Positions 28,801 to 36,983 of a DNA stretch of 64,000 nucleotides are shown here, piece after piece. The position numbers were made by a program, and so were the translations under genes. Source of the DNA: CAWDZK01 sp963726615 (lineage in GTDB: Bacteria > Actinomycetota > Actinomycetes > JACCUZ01); NCBI GenBank assembly GCA_963726615.1, contig CAVSCX010000010.1, positions 62,001 through 126,000 of the forward strand. The letters run 5' to 3'. The notes below the pieces were generated by a model. It ran no database searches and was not told the DNA's origin. It saw only the letters and a program-made list of their open reading frames with translations. Each line of letters begins with the position of its first letter. Within the stretch, counting starts at the first letter, position 1.

Positions 28801-29685
28801 ATGGCCATCTGGCTGACCGAGAACTCCAGGATCATCGTCCAGGGCATCACCGGCTCCGAGGGCACCAAGCACACCCGGCGCATGCTCGCGTCCGGCGCCC
28901 GGGTCGTCGGCGGGGTGAACCCGCGCAAGGCCGGCACGAAGGTCGACGTCGACGGCACCGCCGTGCCGGTGTTCGCCTCGGTGTCCGAGGCCATGAAGGA
29001 GACCGACGCCGACGTGTCGGTGGTCTTCGTCCCGCCGGCGTTCGCGAAGGACGCCGTGGTCGAGGCCGTCGACGCGGCCATCCCCCTGTGCGTGGTCATC
29101 ACCGAGGGCATCCCGGTCCACGACTCGGCTGCGTTCTACCAGCACGCGGTCAACGCGGGCACGACCCGGATCGTCGGGCCCAACTGCCCCGGCCTGATCA
29201 GTCCGGGGAAGTCCAACGCCGGCATCATCCCCGCCGACATCACCAAGGCAGGGCGGATCGGTCTGGTGTCCAAGTCGGGAACGCTGACCTACCAGATGAT
29301 GTACGAGCTGCGGGACATCGGCTTCTCGACCTGCGTCGGCATCGGCGGTGACCCGGTGATCGGCACGACGCACATCGACTGTCTCGAGGCGTTCGAGGCC
29401 GACCCGGAGACCGACGCGATCGTCATGATCGGCGAGATCGGCGGCGACGCCGAGGAACGCGCAGCGGCGTACATCGCCGAGCACGTGAGCAAGCCTGTCG
29501 TCGGCTACGTCGCGGGGTTCACCGCGCCGGAGGGCAAGACGATGGGGCACGCCGGCGCGATCGTCTCCGGCTCGTCCGGCACCGCGCAGGCCAAGCAGGA
29601 CGCGCTGGAGGCTGTCGGCGTGAAGGTCGGCCGGACGCCGTCCGAGACGGCGCGGCTGATGCGCGAGGTCATGACCTCCCGCTAG
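28801..29685 (+). CDS. sucD: Succinate-CoA ligase, alpha subunit
   Basis: 294 residues. CoA-binding Rossmann domain at the N-terminus (IIVQGITGSEGTKHT), followed by the ligase domain with the phosphohistidine in MGHAGAIVSG and the SGTLTYQ segment. Works as a heterotetramer with SucC; the active-site histidine carries the phosphate. ATG start about 60 bp after sucC, with GAGGGACGAGGA upstream. Its TAG stop overlaps the TAG of the convergent sigma-factor gene by two bases. Confidence 0.96.
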   Translation: MAIWLTENSRIIVQGITGSEGTKHTRRMLASGARVVGGVNPRKAGTKVDVDGTAVPVFASVSEAMKETDADVSVVFVPPAFAKDAVVEAVDAAIPLCVVITEGIPVHDSAAFYQHAVNAGTTRIVGPNCPGLISPGKSNAGIIPADITKAGRIGLVSKSGTLTYQMMYELRDIGFSTCVGIGGDPVIGTTHIDCLEAFEADPETDAIVMIGEIGGDAEERAAAYIAEHVSKPVVGYVAGFTAPEGKTMGHAGAIVSGSSGTAQAKQDALEAVGVKVGRTPSETARLMREVMTSR

Positions 29686-30251
29686 CTAGGGAGGGGCAGG
29701 CGCAGGTCAGGACGTCCTTCGCCCGTGGTGTCGGCGAGGAGCGTGGCGAGGGCGGCCCGGCCGCGCGAGAGGCGCGCCTTGACGGTTCCCTCGGGGGCTC
29801 CCACCTCGTGGGCGACCTCGGCGACCGACAGGCCGGCGAGGTGGTGCAGGACGATGGCCCGCCGCTGGGCCTCCGGGATCTCCCGGAGGGCGGCGACGAG
29901 AGCGACGTTGTCGATGCTCGGCTCGGGCGTGTGCTCGGGCGGCCCGTGGCGCAGCATGGCGCTCACGCCGTTCCTGGCCTTGCGCCAGCGGCTGGCGGCC
30001 AGCCGCCAGGCGACGGTGCGCACCCACGCCTCGGGGTCGTCGTAGGTCTCGACGGTGGACCAGCGCTGCCAGGCCCTCGCGAACGCCTCCTGGGTGAGCT
30101 CCTGCGCGTCGGCGAGGTTGCTCGTCATGGCGTACATCTGGTGCTGGACCCGGCGGTGGGTCGCGGCGTAGAAGGCGTCGAAGCCCGTCGCGTCCCTGCG
30201 TCCCGCCCGGCGCGTCGCGGGCTCGACGGCAGGACGGGGGGTGCTGGGCAT
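29682..30251 (-). CDS. ECF sigma factor, SigE-type family (copy 1)
   Basis: 189 residues from ATG 30251, with GGAGG five bases upstream. Region 2 (FDAFYAATHRRVQHQMYAMT, LTQEAFARAWQRW) and region 4 (AQRRAIVLHHLAGLSVAEVAHEVGAPEGTVKARLSRGRAAL) are complete, as in the small actinobacterial SigE-type ECF sigmas. Residues 19-176 are nearly identical to copy 2 (32697-33200), with one amino-acid change (E instead of G in PEHTPxPS). Its first 18 and last 13 or so residues are its own. It lies downstream of a one-helix membrane protein on the same strand, a possible regulator. Convergent with sucD. Confidence 0.92.
   Translation of the reverse strand: MPSTPRPAVEPATRRAGRRDATGFDAFYAATHRRVQHQMYAMTSNLADAQELTQEAFARAWQRWSTVETYDDPEAWVRTVAWRLAASRWRKARNGVSAMLRHGPPEHTPEPSIDNVALVAALREIPEAQRRAIVLHHLAGLSVAEVAHEVGAPEGTVKARLSRGRAALATLLADTTGEGRPDLRLPLPS
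29724..30197. repeat. 474-bp repeat, copy 1 (sigma core)
   Basis: Matches 32724-33197 at 472 of 474 positions, in the same orientation, exactly 3,000 bp apart. The differences are 29923 T against C and 30171 G against A. Identity stops abruptly at both ends, inside the coding regions of both sigma genes. Confidence 0.95.
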
Positions 30252-30388
30252 GCTGACCTCCGGCTGGTGACGGCTCACCCTCGGCCCGCCCGCTAGTGGG
30301 GTACTTGCGGTCCACTTGGGGGCCCGGCACGGGTCGCGACGCCGCGCCGACGGCGGAGTCTCCGGCCGGAGGACCGGAAGGCGGTCGT

Positions 30389-31750
30389 TCAGCCGGGCCG
30401 CGTCGCTCGAGGTGGCTCCGGGCCGAGCAGGGCGCGCACCCGCGAGAGGTCGGCCGTCGCCGCCCGGGCGGCCTCGTCCGCGTAGGGGTCCGGCTCGCCC
30501 GGGAGGCCGTCCCGGTAGTCCACCCGGACATACACCGCATTGCCCACCTGGACCGCCACGGCGTGCGCGTTGCCGCTGACCGGGCGGCCGTCCAGCCGGT
30601 AGCGACCCACGGCCAGCAGCCCCTGCCTGCCCAGCGCCAGCGGCCGCGACGTCCACAGCTCCCGCGCGCCGACGCCCGTCCCCGGCCGCCCGAGCGCGCA
30701 GCCGACCACGGCGTCCCGGAGCCCGGCGTAGGCCGCCGCCGCGGTCGCGAGGTCGCGGAAGAGAGCCACCTGTCGCACCTGGGTGCCGGGCATCCCTCGC
30801 TGCGTCACCGTCAGCATGGCCGACCGCAGGCCGTCGGTCGGGTACGCGGGTCCGCCGCACGGCGCGATCTCCCACGGCGTGCGCCGGCCGCGGACGCGGG
30901 CCGTGCCGGCGGGGCCGCCGGCCGGGTCGGTGCCGAGCCGGAACCCCCGCGGGATCCGGGTCACCGCGGCCGGGGCGGTCGACAGGCCGCCGGACGTCTC
31001 GACCGGGAGCACGACCCGCAGCCGGACGACCGCAGTCGCGGCCAGTCCGGCGATCGTGCCCGGGGCGGGGCGGGGCCCGTTGCCGGGGTGGAGGAGGACC
31101 CGCGTCACCACGGACCCGACGCGCACCAGGGCGACGGCGGCGCCGGTGCCGCCCGGACCGTCGGTGAGGAGCACGCTGTCGTCGCCCACCCTGGCCCGGC
31201 CCGGCAGCGGACGCCACGTCGTCGCGCCGGCGTCGCAGGAGCGGAGCCCGAGCACCAGCCCGGCGTACAGCGAGCCGGCGTCCGGCGCGTCGAGGCCGAC
31301 CCAGACGCGCTGGTCGACGGCCCGGCCGCCCTCGCCCACTGTCGTCCGCCGAGCAGCGAGCGGGCGGGCGGCGGCCGGACCGCAGCCCTGCAGCCGCCCG
31401 ACCGCTGCCGGCGCGGGCCCGACCCGGGGGCGGACGAGGTCCACGTCGGCAGGCCGCAGCAGGGCCGCCTCCAGCACCGTCGTGACCGGTGTGCCCGGGG
31501 GCACGCCGCTCGGGGCCGCCGGCACGGCGGAGGCCTGGGCCGCACCGGACGGGGACGGACGTGGACCACTGCCGGCGAGCAGCCCGGGCGCCCCACCGGC
31601 CAGCGCCCCTGCCGCGGCGGCCGCAGCCGCCACGACGCCGACCACGGCGCGCAGGTCCCGACGACGCACCAGCCGGCGCAGCCGTCCCGGCCGGCGTGGC
31701 GGGGGACCCTCGTCTCGGGAGTGCAGGACGTCACCCGCGCTGCCGGTCAT
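30389..31750 (-). CDS. One-helix membrane protein of the sigma-factor cluster
   Basis: 453 residues from ATG 31750, with GAGGTGAGG immediately upstream. A short Arg/Pro-rich cytoplasmic segment (about 35 residues) is followed by one membrane helix (VVGVVAAAAAAAGALAGG), a Pro/Ser/Ala linker, and an external part of about 380 residues that seems to hold two related halves, each with a conserved Cys. There is no zinc-binding anti-sigma motif. Its position between two sigma genes on the same strand suggests a sensor or anti-sigma role, but no family is recognised. It lies 137 bp upstream of sigma copy 1. Confidence 0.65.
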   Translation of the reverse strand: MTGSAGDVLHSRDEGPPPRRPGRLRRLVRRRDLRAVVGVVAAAAAAAGALAGGAPGLLAGSGPRPSPSGAAQASAVPAAPSGVPPGTPVTTVLEAALLRPADVDLVRPRVGPAPAAVGRLQGCGPAAARPLAARRTTVGEGGRAVDQRVWVGLDAPDAGSLYAGLVLGLRSCDAGATTWRPLPGRARVGDDSVLLTDGPGGTGAAVALVRVGSVVTRVLLHPGNGPRPAPGTIAGLAATAVVRLRVVLPVETSGGLSTAPAAVTRIPRGFRLGTDPAGGPAGTARVRGRRTPWEIAPCGGPAYPTDGLRSAMLTVTQRGMPGTQVRQVALFRDLATAAAAYAGLRDAVVGCALGRPGTGVGARELWTSRPLALGRQGLLAVGRYRLDGRPVSGNAHAVAVQVGNAVYVRVDYRDGLPGEPDPYADEAARAATADLSRVRALLGPEPPRATRPG

Positions 31751-31900
31751 CCTCACCTCGACGCCCACCGGCCCGGTCGACGGTCGACCGCGCCGCGAGC
31801 ACCACCAGTCTGCTCCCAGCGTCCCGTCTCGCAGCTGTCAGCCTGGTGCCGTCCTCGACGACGACCACAGGCTGACAGCGCGGGGGGAGGGGATGCGGGG

Positions 31901-32704
31901 TCAGCCGACGGCGCGGTCCAGCGCCGCGGTCAGGCGGCCGGCGTCCCACACCCAGTCGACCGACGGCACCGGGCCGGCCTGCCACTGCAGGACGACGACC
32001 ACGTTGGCCCTGCGCACGACGCCGACCTCGTAGTAGCTGACCTCCGACGCCAGCACCGGGGTGGCGGTACGCGACGCGTGGACTGCCGTGTCGACGCCCT
32101 CGACCCCGGGGACGTCCCGCGGCTGCCGGTCGACGACCTGCGACTCCGCCGGGTCGCCCGGATCGCAGTCGGCGAAGGCCGAGGTCAGCGCCCGGACGGC
32201 CGCGCCGGCGTTGCCGGGGTCGTCGAACAGCAGGACGTGCTCGGTCGCGGTCCCCTCGAGGTCACCGAAGAGCAGCCGGGACCGCGTCTCCACGGCACCG
32301 AGGGTGCCCGGGTGCGGCAGGCAGAGCGACAGCCGCTGGTCGGCCGCGGCGGGATCGGAGCTGACCTTCCAGTCGGTGTACGGCCCGACGGCGCCGAAGT
32401 CCTCGGGGAGGAACAGGGGCTGGGCCGCGAGGGCGAGCGGGGTCTCGACCGCGGTGCTGGCCGTCGGGCCGCGGGTGGCCGGCGGCGCGTCGGCCCGGTC
32501 GAAGCCGCCGGCGCCGCCGAGGAAGCCGGCGACGCCGGCGACCATGGCGACGACCGCGAGGGCGCCACCTACGGCCTGCCGGCGGGTCCGCTGGTCGCCG
32601 CGGCGGCGGACCGTCATGGAGTCGGCGGTCGGGGTGCGCTCGATGTCCGAGCGCAGGGCGTCCAGGGTGAGGGTCAGCTTGTCGTTCGAGTCATGCTCAG
32701 GCAT
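31901..32704 (-). CDS. Probable membrane anti-sigma factor, translationally coupled to sigma copy 2
   Basis: 267 residues. About 45 cytoplasmic residues (LTLDALRSDIERTPTAD and a run of arginines), one helix (AVGGALAVVAMVAGVAGFLG) and an external domain of about 190 residues with two cysteines. Its ATG lies inside the end of the sigma gene (8-base overlap), and GGAGG is nine bases upstream. Such coupling is typical of sigma/anti-sigma pairs, and the cytoplasmic part is long enough to hold a sigma factor. It lacks the usual HxxxCxxC zinc motif, so the anti-sigma call is by position only. Another possibility is a lipocalin-like sensor of unknown ligand. Confidence 0.62.
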   Translation of the reverse strand: MPEHDSNDKLTLTLDALRSDIERTPTADSMTVRRRGDQRTRRQAVGGALAVVAMVAGVAGFLGGAGGFDRADAPPATRGPTASTAVETPLALAAQPLFLPEDFGAVGPYTDWKVSSDPAAADQRLSLCLPHPGTLGAVETRSRLLFGDLEGTATEHVLLFDDPGNAGAAVRALTSAFADCDPGDPAESQVVDRQPRDVPGVEGVDTAVHASRTATPVLASEVSYYEVGVVRRANVVVVLQWQAGPVPSVDWVWDAGRLTAALDRAVG

Positions 32705-33200
32705 GGGGGCTCACCTCCGTGAGCGTGGTGTCGGCGAGGAGCGTGGCGAGGGCGGCCCGGCCGCGCGAGAGGCGCGCCTTGACGGTTCCCTCGGGGGCTC
32801 CCACCTCGTGGGCGACCTCGGCGACCGACAGGCCGGCGAGGTGGTGCAGGACGATGGCCCGCCGCTGGGCCTCCGGGATCTCCCGGAGGGCGGCGACGAG
32901 AGCGACGTTGTCGATGCTCGGCCCGGGCGTGTGCTCGGGCGGCCCGTGGCGCAGCATGGCGCTCACGCCGTTCCTGGCCTTGCGCCAGCGGCTGGCGGCC
33001 AGCCGCCAGGCGACGGTGCGCACCCACGCCTCGGGGTCGTCGTAGGTCTCGACGGTGGACCAGCGCTGCCAGGCCCTCGCGAACGCCTCCTGGGTGAGCT
33101 CCTGCGCGTCGGCGAGGTTGCTCGTCATGGCGTACATCTGGTGCTGGACCCGGCGGTGGGTCGCGGCGTAAAAGGCGTCGAAGCCCGTCGCGTCCCTCAC
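32697..33200 (-). CDS. ECF sigma factor, SigE-type family (copy 2)
   Basis: 167 residues from GTG 33200, preferred because GGAGGG lies nine bases upstream; the frame stays open further up but as low-complexity shadow. Regions 2 and 4 are the same as in copy 1, with one residue changed. It begins directly with the shared core (RDATGFDAFY) and ends in its own tail (LTEVSPHA), whose codons overlap the next gene's start. Probably the ancestral partner of the coupled membrane protein. Both copies should recognise the same promoters. Confidence 0.92.
   Translation of the reverse strand: MRDATGFDAFYAATHRRVQHQMYAMTSNLADAQELTQEAFARAWQRWSTVETYDDPEAWVRTVAWRLAASRWRKARNGVSAMLRHGPPEHTPGPSIDNVALVAALREIPEAQRRAIVLHHLAGLSVAEVAHEVGAPEGTVKARLSRGRAALATLLADTTLTEVSPHA
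32724..33197. repeat. 474-bp repeat, copy 2 (sigma core)
   Basis: The partner of 29724-30197, in direct orientation. The identical tract starts three codons after the GTG start and stops before the gene-specific tail. Confidence 0.95.
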
Positions 33201-33391
33201 CGCGGCACTCCCTCCGGTCGCGTGCGCGCGCCGGCACTCCGGCGCCCTGTCACAGAGGACCACCCCCGACCAGCCTGGCAGGTTGCACGCCGCGACGGGT
33301 TTCCTCCGCCCGGAGCGTGGAGCAGGCCCGACCCGCCGATGGGGCGGCGGGTCCGGGACCGGGCGGTCGTCAGCAGCGACGATGGAGCGCG

Positions 33392-34612
33392 ATGACCGAG
33401 CTCCTGTCCCGTCCGTCCCGGCCGTCCGCGGCGCGCGGCCGCGTCGCCGGGTCCCGGCAGCGGCCGGTCGGGCCGCCGCCGACCACCCGCTCACTCACCG
33501 TGGCGGGCGGGGTCGCCGCGCTGCGCTCCGCCGGGCTGGGGGTTCTGGCGGTGATGGTGGTGGTCCTGGTCGCCTGGGCCTCCGCCGCCGACAGCGGAGC
33601 AGATGCCGCGGACGCCGTGGCCACCGCCCTGATGGCCTGGCTGCTCGGCCACCACGCCCACCTCGCCGTCCCTGGCGGCGAGCTGGCGCTGGTGCCGCTG
33701 GGGCTGACCGCTCTCCCGGTCGCGCTGCTGCACACGACCACGGCACAGGTCGGGCGGGCGGCCGGCGTCCGGGGCCGGACCGGCGTGCTCGCGCTGGCGT
33801 CCTCCGCCACGGCCACCTATGCCGTGATCGCCACGTTCGTCGCCCTGCTGGCCCGCACCGGCGAGGTGCAGGCACTGCCGGTCAGCGCTTTCGCGGGCGC
33901 CGCCGGGCTGGCCGCGATCGCCTCCGGCACCGGCGCGGTCCGCGCGACCGGCTCGTGGGCCGGCGTCTCGCGGCGGCTGCCCGCGCTGGTCCGGGCCGCC
34001 CTGCCCGCGGCGGCGGGGGCGCTGGCGGTGCTGCTCGCCGGGGGCTCCCTGCTGACCGGGACGGCACTGCTGCTGCACCGTGACCGGGCGGGGGACCTCG
34101 TCGACGGGCTGGGGGCGGGGGTCGGTGGCGGGGTGCTTGTCGGTGCGCTGTGCCTTCTCTACCTGCCCACGGCGGCGGTCTGGGGCACGGCGTACCTCGT
34201 GGGTCCGGGCTTCGCGGTCGGCGCGGGCACCTCGGTGTCCCCCTTCGGCGTCGACCTGGGCGCGGTGCCCGCGCTGCCACTGCTCGCCGCCCTCCCGCAG
34301 GAGCCCGGTCCGGTCTGGGCGCCTCTGGTCCTGCTGGTGCCCCTCGGTGCGGGCGCGCTCGCGGGAGTCCTCGCCCACAGGTCGGGCGCGGTGACCGGTG
34401 ACGGCTGGGCGCCGGTCGCCCGGGTGGCCGGGGTCATCGGTGGGCTCGTCGCTGCCGTCCTGGCCGTGCTGGCGCTCCTGGCCAGCGGGCCGGGCGGGCC
34501 GGGGCGGTTGGTCGAGACCGGCCCGCAGTGGTGGGCTGTCTCCCTGCTCGGCGGGATCGAGATCGCCGTGACGGCCACCGGTGCGCTGCTCCTCCTGCGC
34601 CGGCGTGGCTGA
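33392..34612 (+). CDS. DUF6350 (PerM-like) integral membrane protein
   Basis: 406 residues with about eight to ten hydrophobic helices and very high Ala/Gly/Leu content, starting at ATG 33392 with GGAGC six bases upstream. In many actinobacteria a DUF6350 gene sits just before purN and purH, and the mycobacterial member PerM is linked to cell division under stress. The family call rests mainly on this conserved position and on the helix pattern. It is followed by purN after 60 bp, probably in one transcript. Confidence 0.75.
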   Translation: MTELLSRPSRPSAARGRVAGSRQRPVGPPPTTRSLTVAGGVAALRSAGLGVLAVMVVVLVAWASAADSGADAADAVATALMAWLLGHHAHLAVPGGELALVPLGLTALPVALLHTTTAQVGRAAGVRGRTGVLALASSATATYAVIATFVALLARTGEVQALPVSAFAGAAGLAAIASGTGAVRATGSWAGVSRRLPALVRAALPAAAGALAVLLAGGSLLTGTALLLHRDRAGDLVDGLGAGVGGGVLVGALCLLYLPTAAVWGTAYLVGPGFAVGAGTSVSPFGVDLGAVPALPLLAALPQEPGPVWAPLVLLVPLGAGALAGVLAHRSGAVTGDGWAPVARVAGVIGGLVAAVLAVLALLASGPGGPGRLVETGPQWWAVSLLGGIEIAVTATGALLLLRRRG

Positions 34613-34672
34613 CCGCGGGACGCGGTGGGGACGGCGTCCGGCGTCGGCGCCTCCGCCAGTAGGGTCGACCGC

Positions 34673-35290
34673 GTGCACGTCGGCCCGGGACCTCGTGTGG
34701 TCGTGCTGGCCTCCGGCAGCGGTTCCACGCTGCAGGCCCTGATCGACGCCGCCGAGGACCCCGGCTACGGCGTGCAGCTGGTCGCGGTCGGCTCCGACCG
34801 GCCGGGGACCGGTGCCCTCGCCCGGGCAGCCGCGGCCGGGGTCGTGACCTTCGTGTGCCCGCTGGGCGACAGTCCCGACCGCAGCGAGTGGGACGCGGCC
34901 CTGACGTCGGCGGTCTCCGCGCACGACCCCCACCTGGTGGTGTCGGCCGGCTTCATGCGGCTCCTGGGCCCGGTGTTCCTCGGCCGCTTCGCCGGACGCG
35001 TCGTCAACAGTCACCCGGCGCTGCTCCCGTCGTTCCCCGGCATGCACGGCCCGCGGGACGCGCTGGCGCACGGCGTGAAGGTCTCGGGCGCCACGCTGTT
35101 CGTGGTCGACGCCGGTGTCGACTCCGGAGCGATCGTCGCGCAGCGAGCGGTGGAGGTGCGCGACGACGACGACGAGGCGTCGCTGCACGAACGCATCAAG
35201 GTCGAGGAGCGGCTCATGCTCGTCGACGTCGTCGGCCGGATGGCTCGCACGGGCTGGACGGTCACCGGCAGGAAGGTCACCGTGCCATGA
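34673..35290 (+). CDS. purN: Phosphoribosylglycinamide formyltransferase
   Basis: 205 residues from GTG 34673. Phosphate-binding loop GSGSTLQALID, the catalytic Asn/His pair in VNSHPALLPSFPG, and the conserved Asp in VDAGVDSG. Transfers a formyl group from 10-formyl-THF to GAR in IMP synthesis. Its TGA overlaps the purH ATG (ATGA), so the two are translationally coupled. folD, which supplies the cofactor, is 4 kb downstream. Confidence 0.95.
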   Translation: MHVGPGPRVVVLASGSGSTLQALIDAAEDPGYGVQLVAVGSDRPGTGALARAAAAGVVTFVCPLGDSPDRSEWDAALTSAVSAHDPHLVVSAGFMRLLGPVFLGRFAGRVVNSHPALLPSFPGMHGPRDALAHGVKVSGATLFVVDAGVDSGAIVAQRAVEVRDDDDEASLHERIKVEERLMLVDVVGRMARTGWTVTGRKVTVP

Positions 35291-36855
35291 ACGAGACCGT
35301 GGGCGACGTCGTCGGGGTGCGCCGGGCGCTGCTCAGCGTCTACGACAAGACCGGCCTGACCGAGCTGGCCCGTGGGCTGCACCAGGCTGGGGTCGCACTC
35401 GTGTCGACCGGCTCGACGGCGGCCAGGATCGCCGAGGCCGGCATCCCCGTGACGGCGGTGGAGGAGGTGACAGGCTTCCCCGAGTGCCTCGACGGCCGGG
35501 TCAAGACGCTGCACCCGATGGTGCATGCCGGGATCCTCGCCGACCGGCGGCTGGCGGACCACGTCCGGCAGCTCGACGAGCTCGGCGTCGAGCCGTTCGA
35601 CCTGGTGGTGTGCAACCTCTACCCGTTCCGCGAGACCGTCGCGTCCGGCGCGGGCCGGGACGAGGTGGTGGAGCAGATCGACATCGGCGGCCCCTCGATG
35701 GTGCGCGCCGCCGCCAAGAACCACCCCAGCGTGGCGGTCGTCGTCGACCCGGCGCGGTACGACGACGTGCTGGCCGCTGTCCGCGCGGGCGGGTTCGACC
35801 TGGCCGCCCGGCGCCGGCTCGCGGCGCGGGCGTTCGCGCACACCGCCGCCTACGACACGGCTGTCGCGCAGTGGTGCGCGACCGAGCTCGCCGCCGACGA
35901 CGCCTGGTGGCCTGCCTATGCCGGCCTGGCCCTGGAGCGGGCCGACGTCCTGCGCTACGGCGAGAACCCGCACCAGAAGGGCGCGCTCTACGTCGACCTC
36001 GAGGCGGCGCCGGGCATCGCGCAGGGAGCCGTGCTGCACGGCAAGGCGATGTCCTACAACAACTACGTCGATGCCGACGCTGCGCTACGCACTGCGTTCG
36101 ACTTCGACGTACCTGCCGTCGCCATCATCAAGCACGCCAACCCGTGCGGCATCGCTGTCGGCGCCGACGTCGCCGAGGCGCACCGCCGCGCCCACGCCTG
36201 TGACCCGGTGTCGGCGTTCGGCGGGGTCATCGCCAGCAACCGACCGGTCAGCCTCGCCATGGCCGAGCAGGTCGCGGAGGTCTTCACCGAGGTGGTGGTC
36301 GCGCCGGCCTTCGACGACGACGCCTTCGCCCTGCTCGCCCGGAAGAAGAACGTCCGGCTGCTCGAGCTGCCCGACGGGCACCGGCGCGACAGCATCGAGC
36401 TCCGGCAGGTCTCCGGCGGTGTCCTGGTGCAGACCCGGGACCTGGTCGACGCCGACGGCGACGACCCGAAGGCGTGGGTCCTGGCGGCGGGGGAGACAGC
36501 CGACGACACGACGATGGCGGATCTGGCCTTCGCGTGGCGGGCCTGCCGTGCGGTGAGGTCCAACGCGATCCTGCTCGCCGCCGGCGGCGCCACGGTCGGC
36601 GTCGGCATGGGCCAGGTCAACAGGGTCGACTCCGCCCGGCTGGCCGTGGCCCGCGCAGGTGACCGCGCGGCCGGCGCGGTGGCCGCCTCGGACGCGTTCT
36701 TCCCGTTCGCCGACGGCCTGCAGGTGCTGCTGGAGGCGGGGGTCCGCGCGGTGGTCCAGCCGGGAGGCTCGGTCCGGGACGAGGAGGTCGTCGCCGCGGC
36801 CGCCGCGGCCGGCGCGACCCTGTACCTCACCGGCGTCCGGCACTTCGCGCACTGA
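35287..36855 (+). CDS. purH: Bifunctional AICAR formyltransferase / IMP cyclohydrolase
   Basis: 522 residues, full length. The N-terminal IMP cyclohydrolase (MGS-like) domain has STGSTAARIAEAGI and the DGRVKTLHP loop. The C-terminal AICAR transformylase has RYGENPHQKGALY and the Lys-His pair in AIIKHANPCG. Performs the last two steps to IMP, the branch point feeding the GMP synthase at the start of this window. Coupled to purN by a 4-base overlap. The next 128 bp up to the cyclase gene hold only a weak stem (GGGTCA/TGACCC). Confidence 0.96.
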   Translation: MNETVGDVVGVRRALLSVYDKTGLTELARGLHQAGVALVSTGSTAARIAEAGIPVTAVEEVTGFPECLDGRVKTLHPMVHAGILADRRLADHVRQLDELGVEPFDLVVCNLYPFRETVASGAGRDEVVEQIDIGGPSMVRAAAKNHPSVAVVVDPARYDDVLAAVRAGGFDLAARRRLAARAFAHTAAYDTAVAQWCATELAADDAWWPAYAGLALERADVLRYGENPHQKGALYVDLEAAPGIAQGAVLHGKAMSYNNYVDADAALRTAFDFDVPAVAIIKHANPCGIAVGADVAEAHRRAHACDPVSAFGGVIASNRPVSLAMAEQVAEVFTEVVVAPAFDDDAFALLARKKNVRLLELPDGHRRDSIELRQVSGGVLVQTRDLVDADGDDPKAWVLAAGETADDTTMADLAFAWRACRAVRSNAILLAAGGATVGVGMGQVNRVDSARLAVARAGDRAAGAVAASDAFFPFADGLQVLLEAGVRAVVQPGGSVRDEEVVAAAAAAGATLYLTGVRHFAH

Positions 36856-36983
36856 GGTTCGGCCCGGCGCGTCGCGCCTGAGCGCGGGCAAAGACTGGGT
36901 CAAGGCGAACGGGTGACCCTGCTGCCTCGGTGCCGGGCTGCCGAAGAAGCGGCAGGGACCGCCGGGGCCTCTGGGAGGGCTGC

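Noticed and set aside
29724..33197. Exact 3,000-bp distance between the sigma repeats as a functional feature
   Set aside because: Ordinary unrelated genes fill the gap, so the round number is most simply chance.
36856..36983. Possible cyclic-di-GMP riboswitch before the diguanylate cyclase
   Set aside because: GGGCAAAG and a final CGGGCTGCCGAAG-like segment look similar, but the conserved GGGACGCAAAGCC core is absent and the bases between form an unrelated stem.
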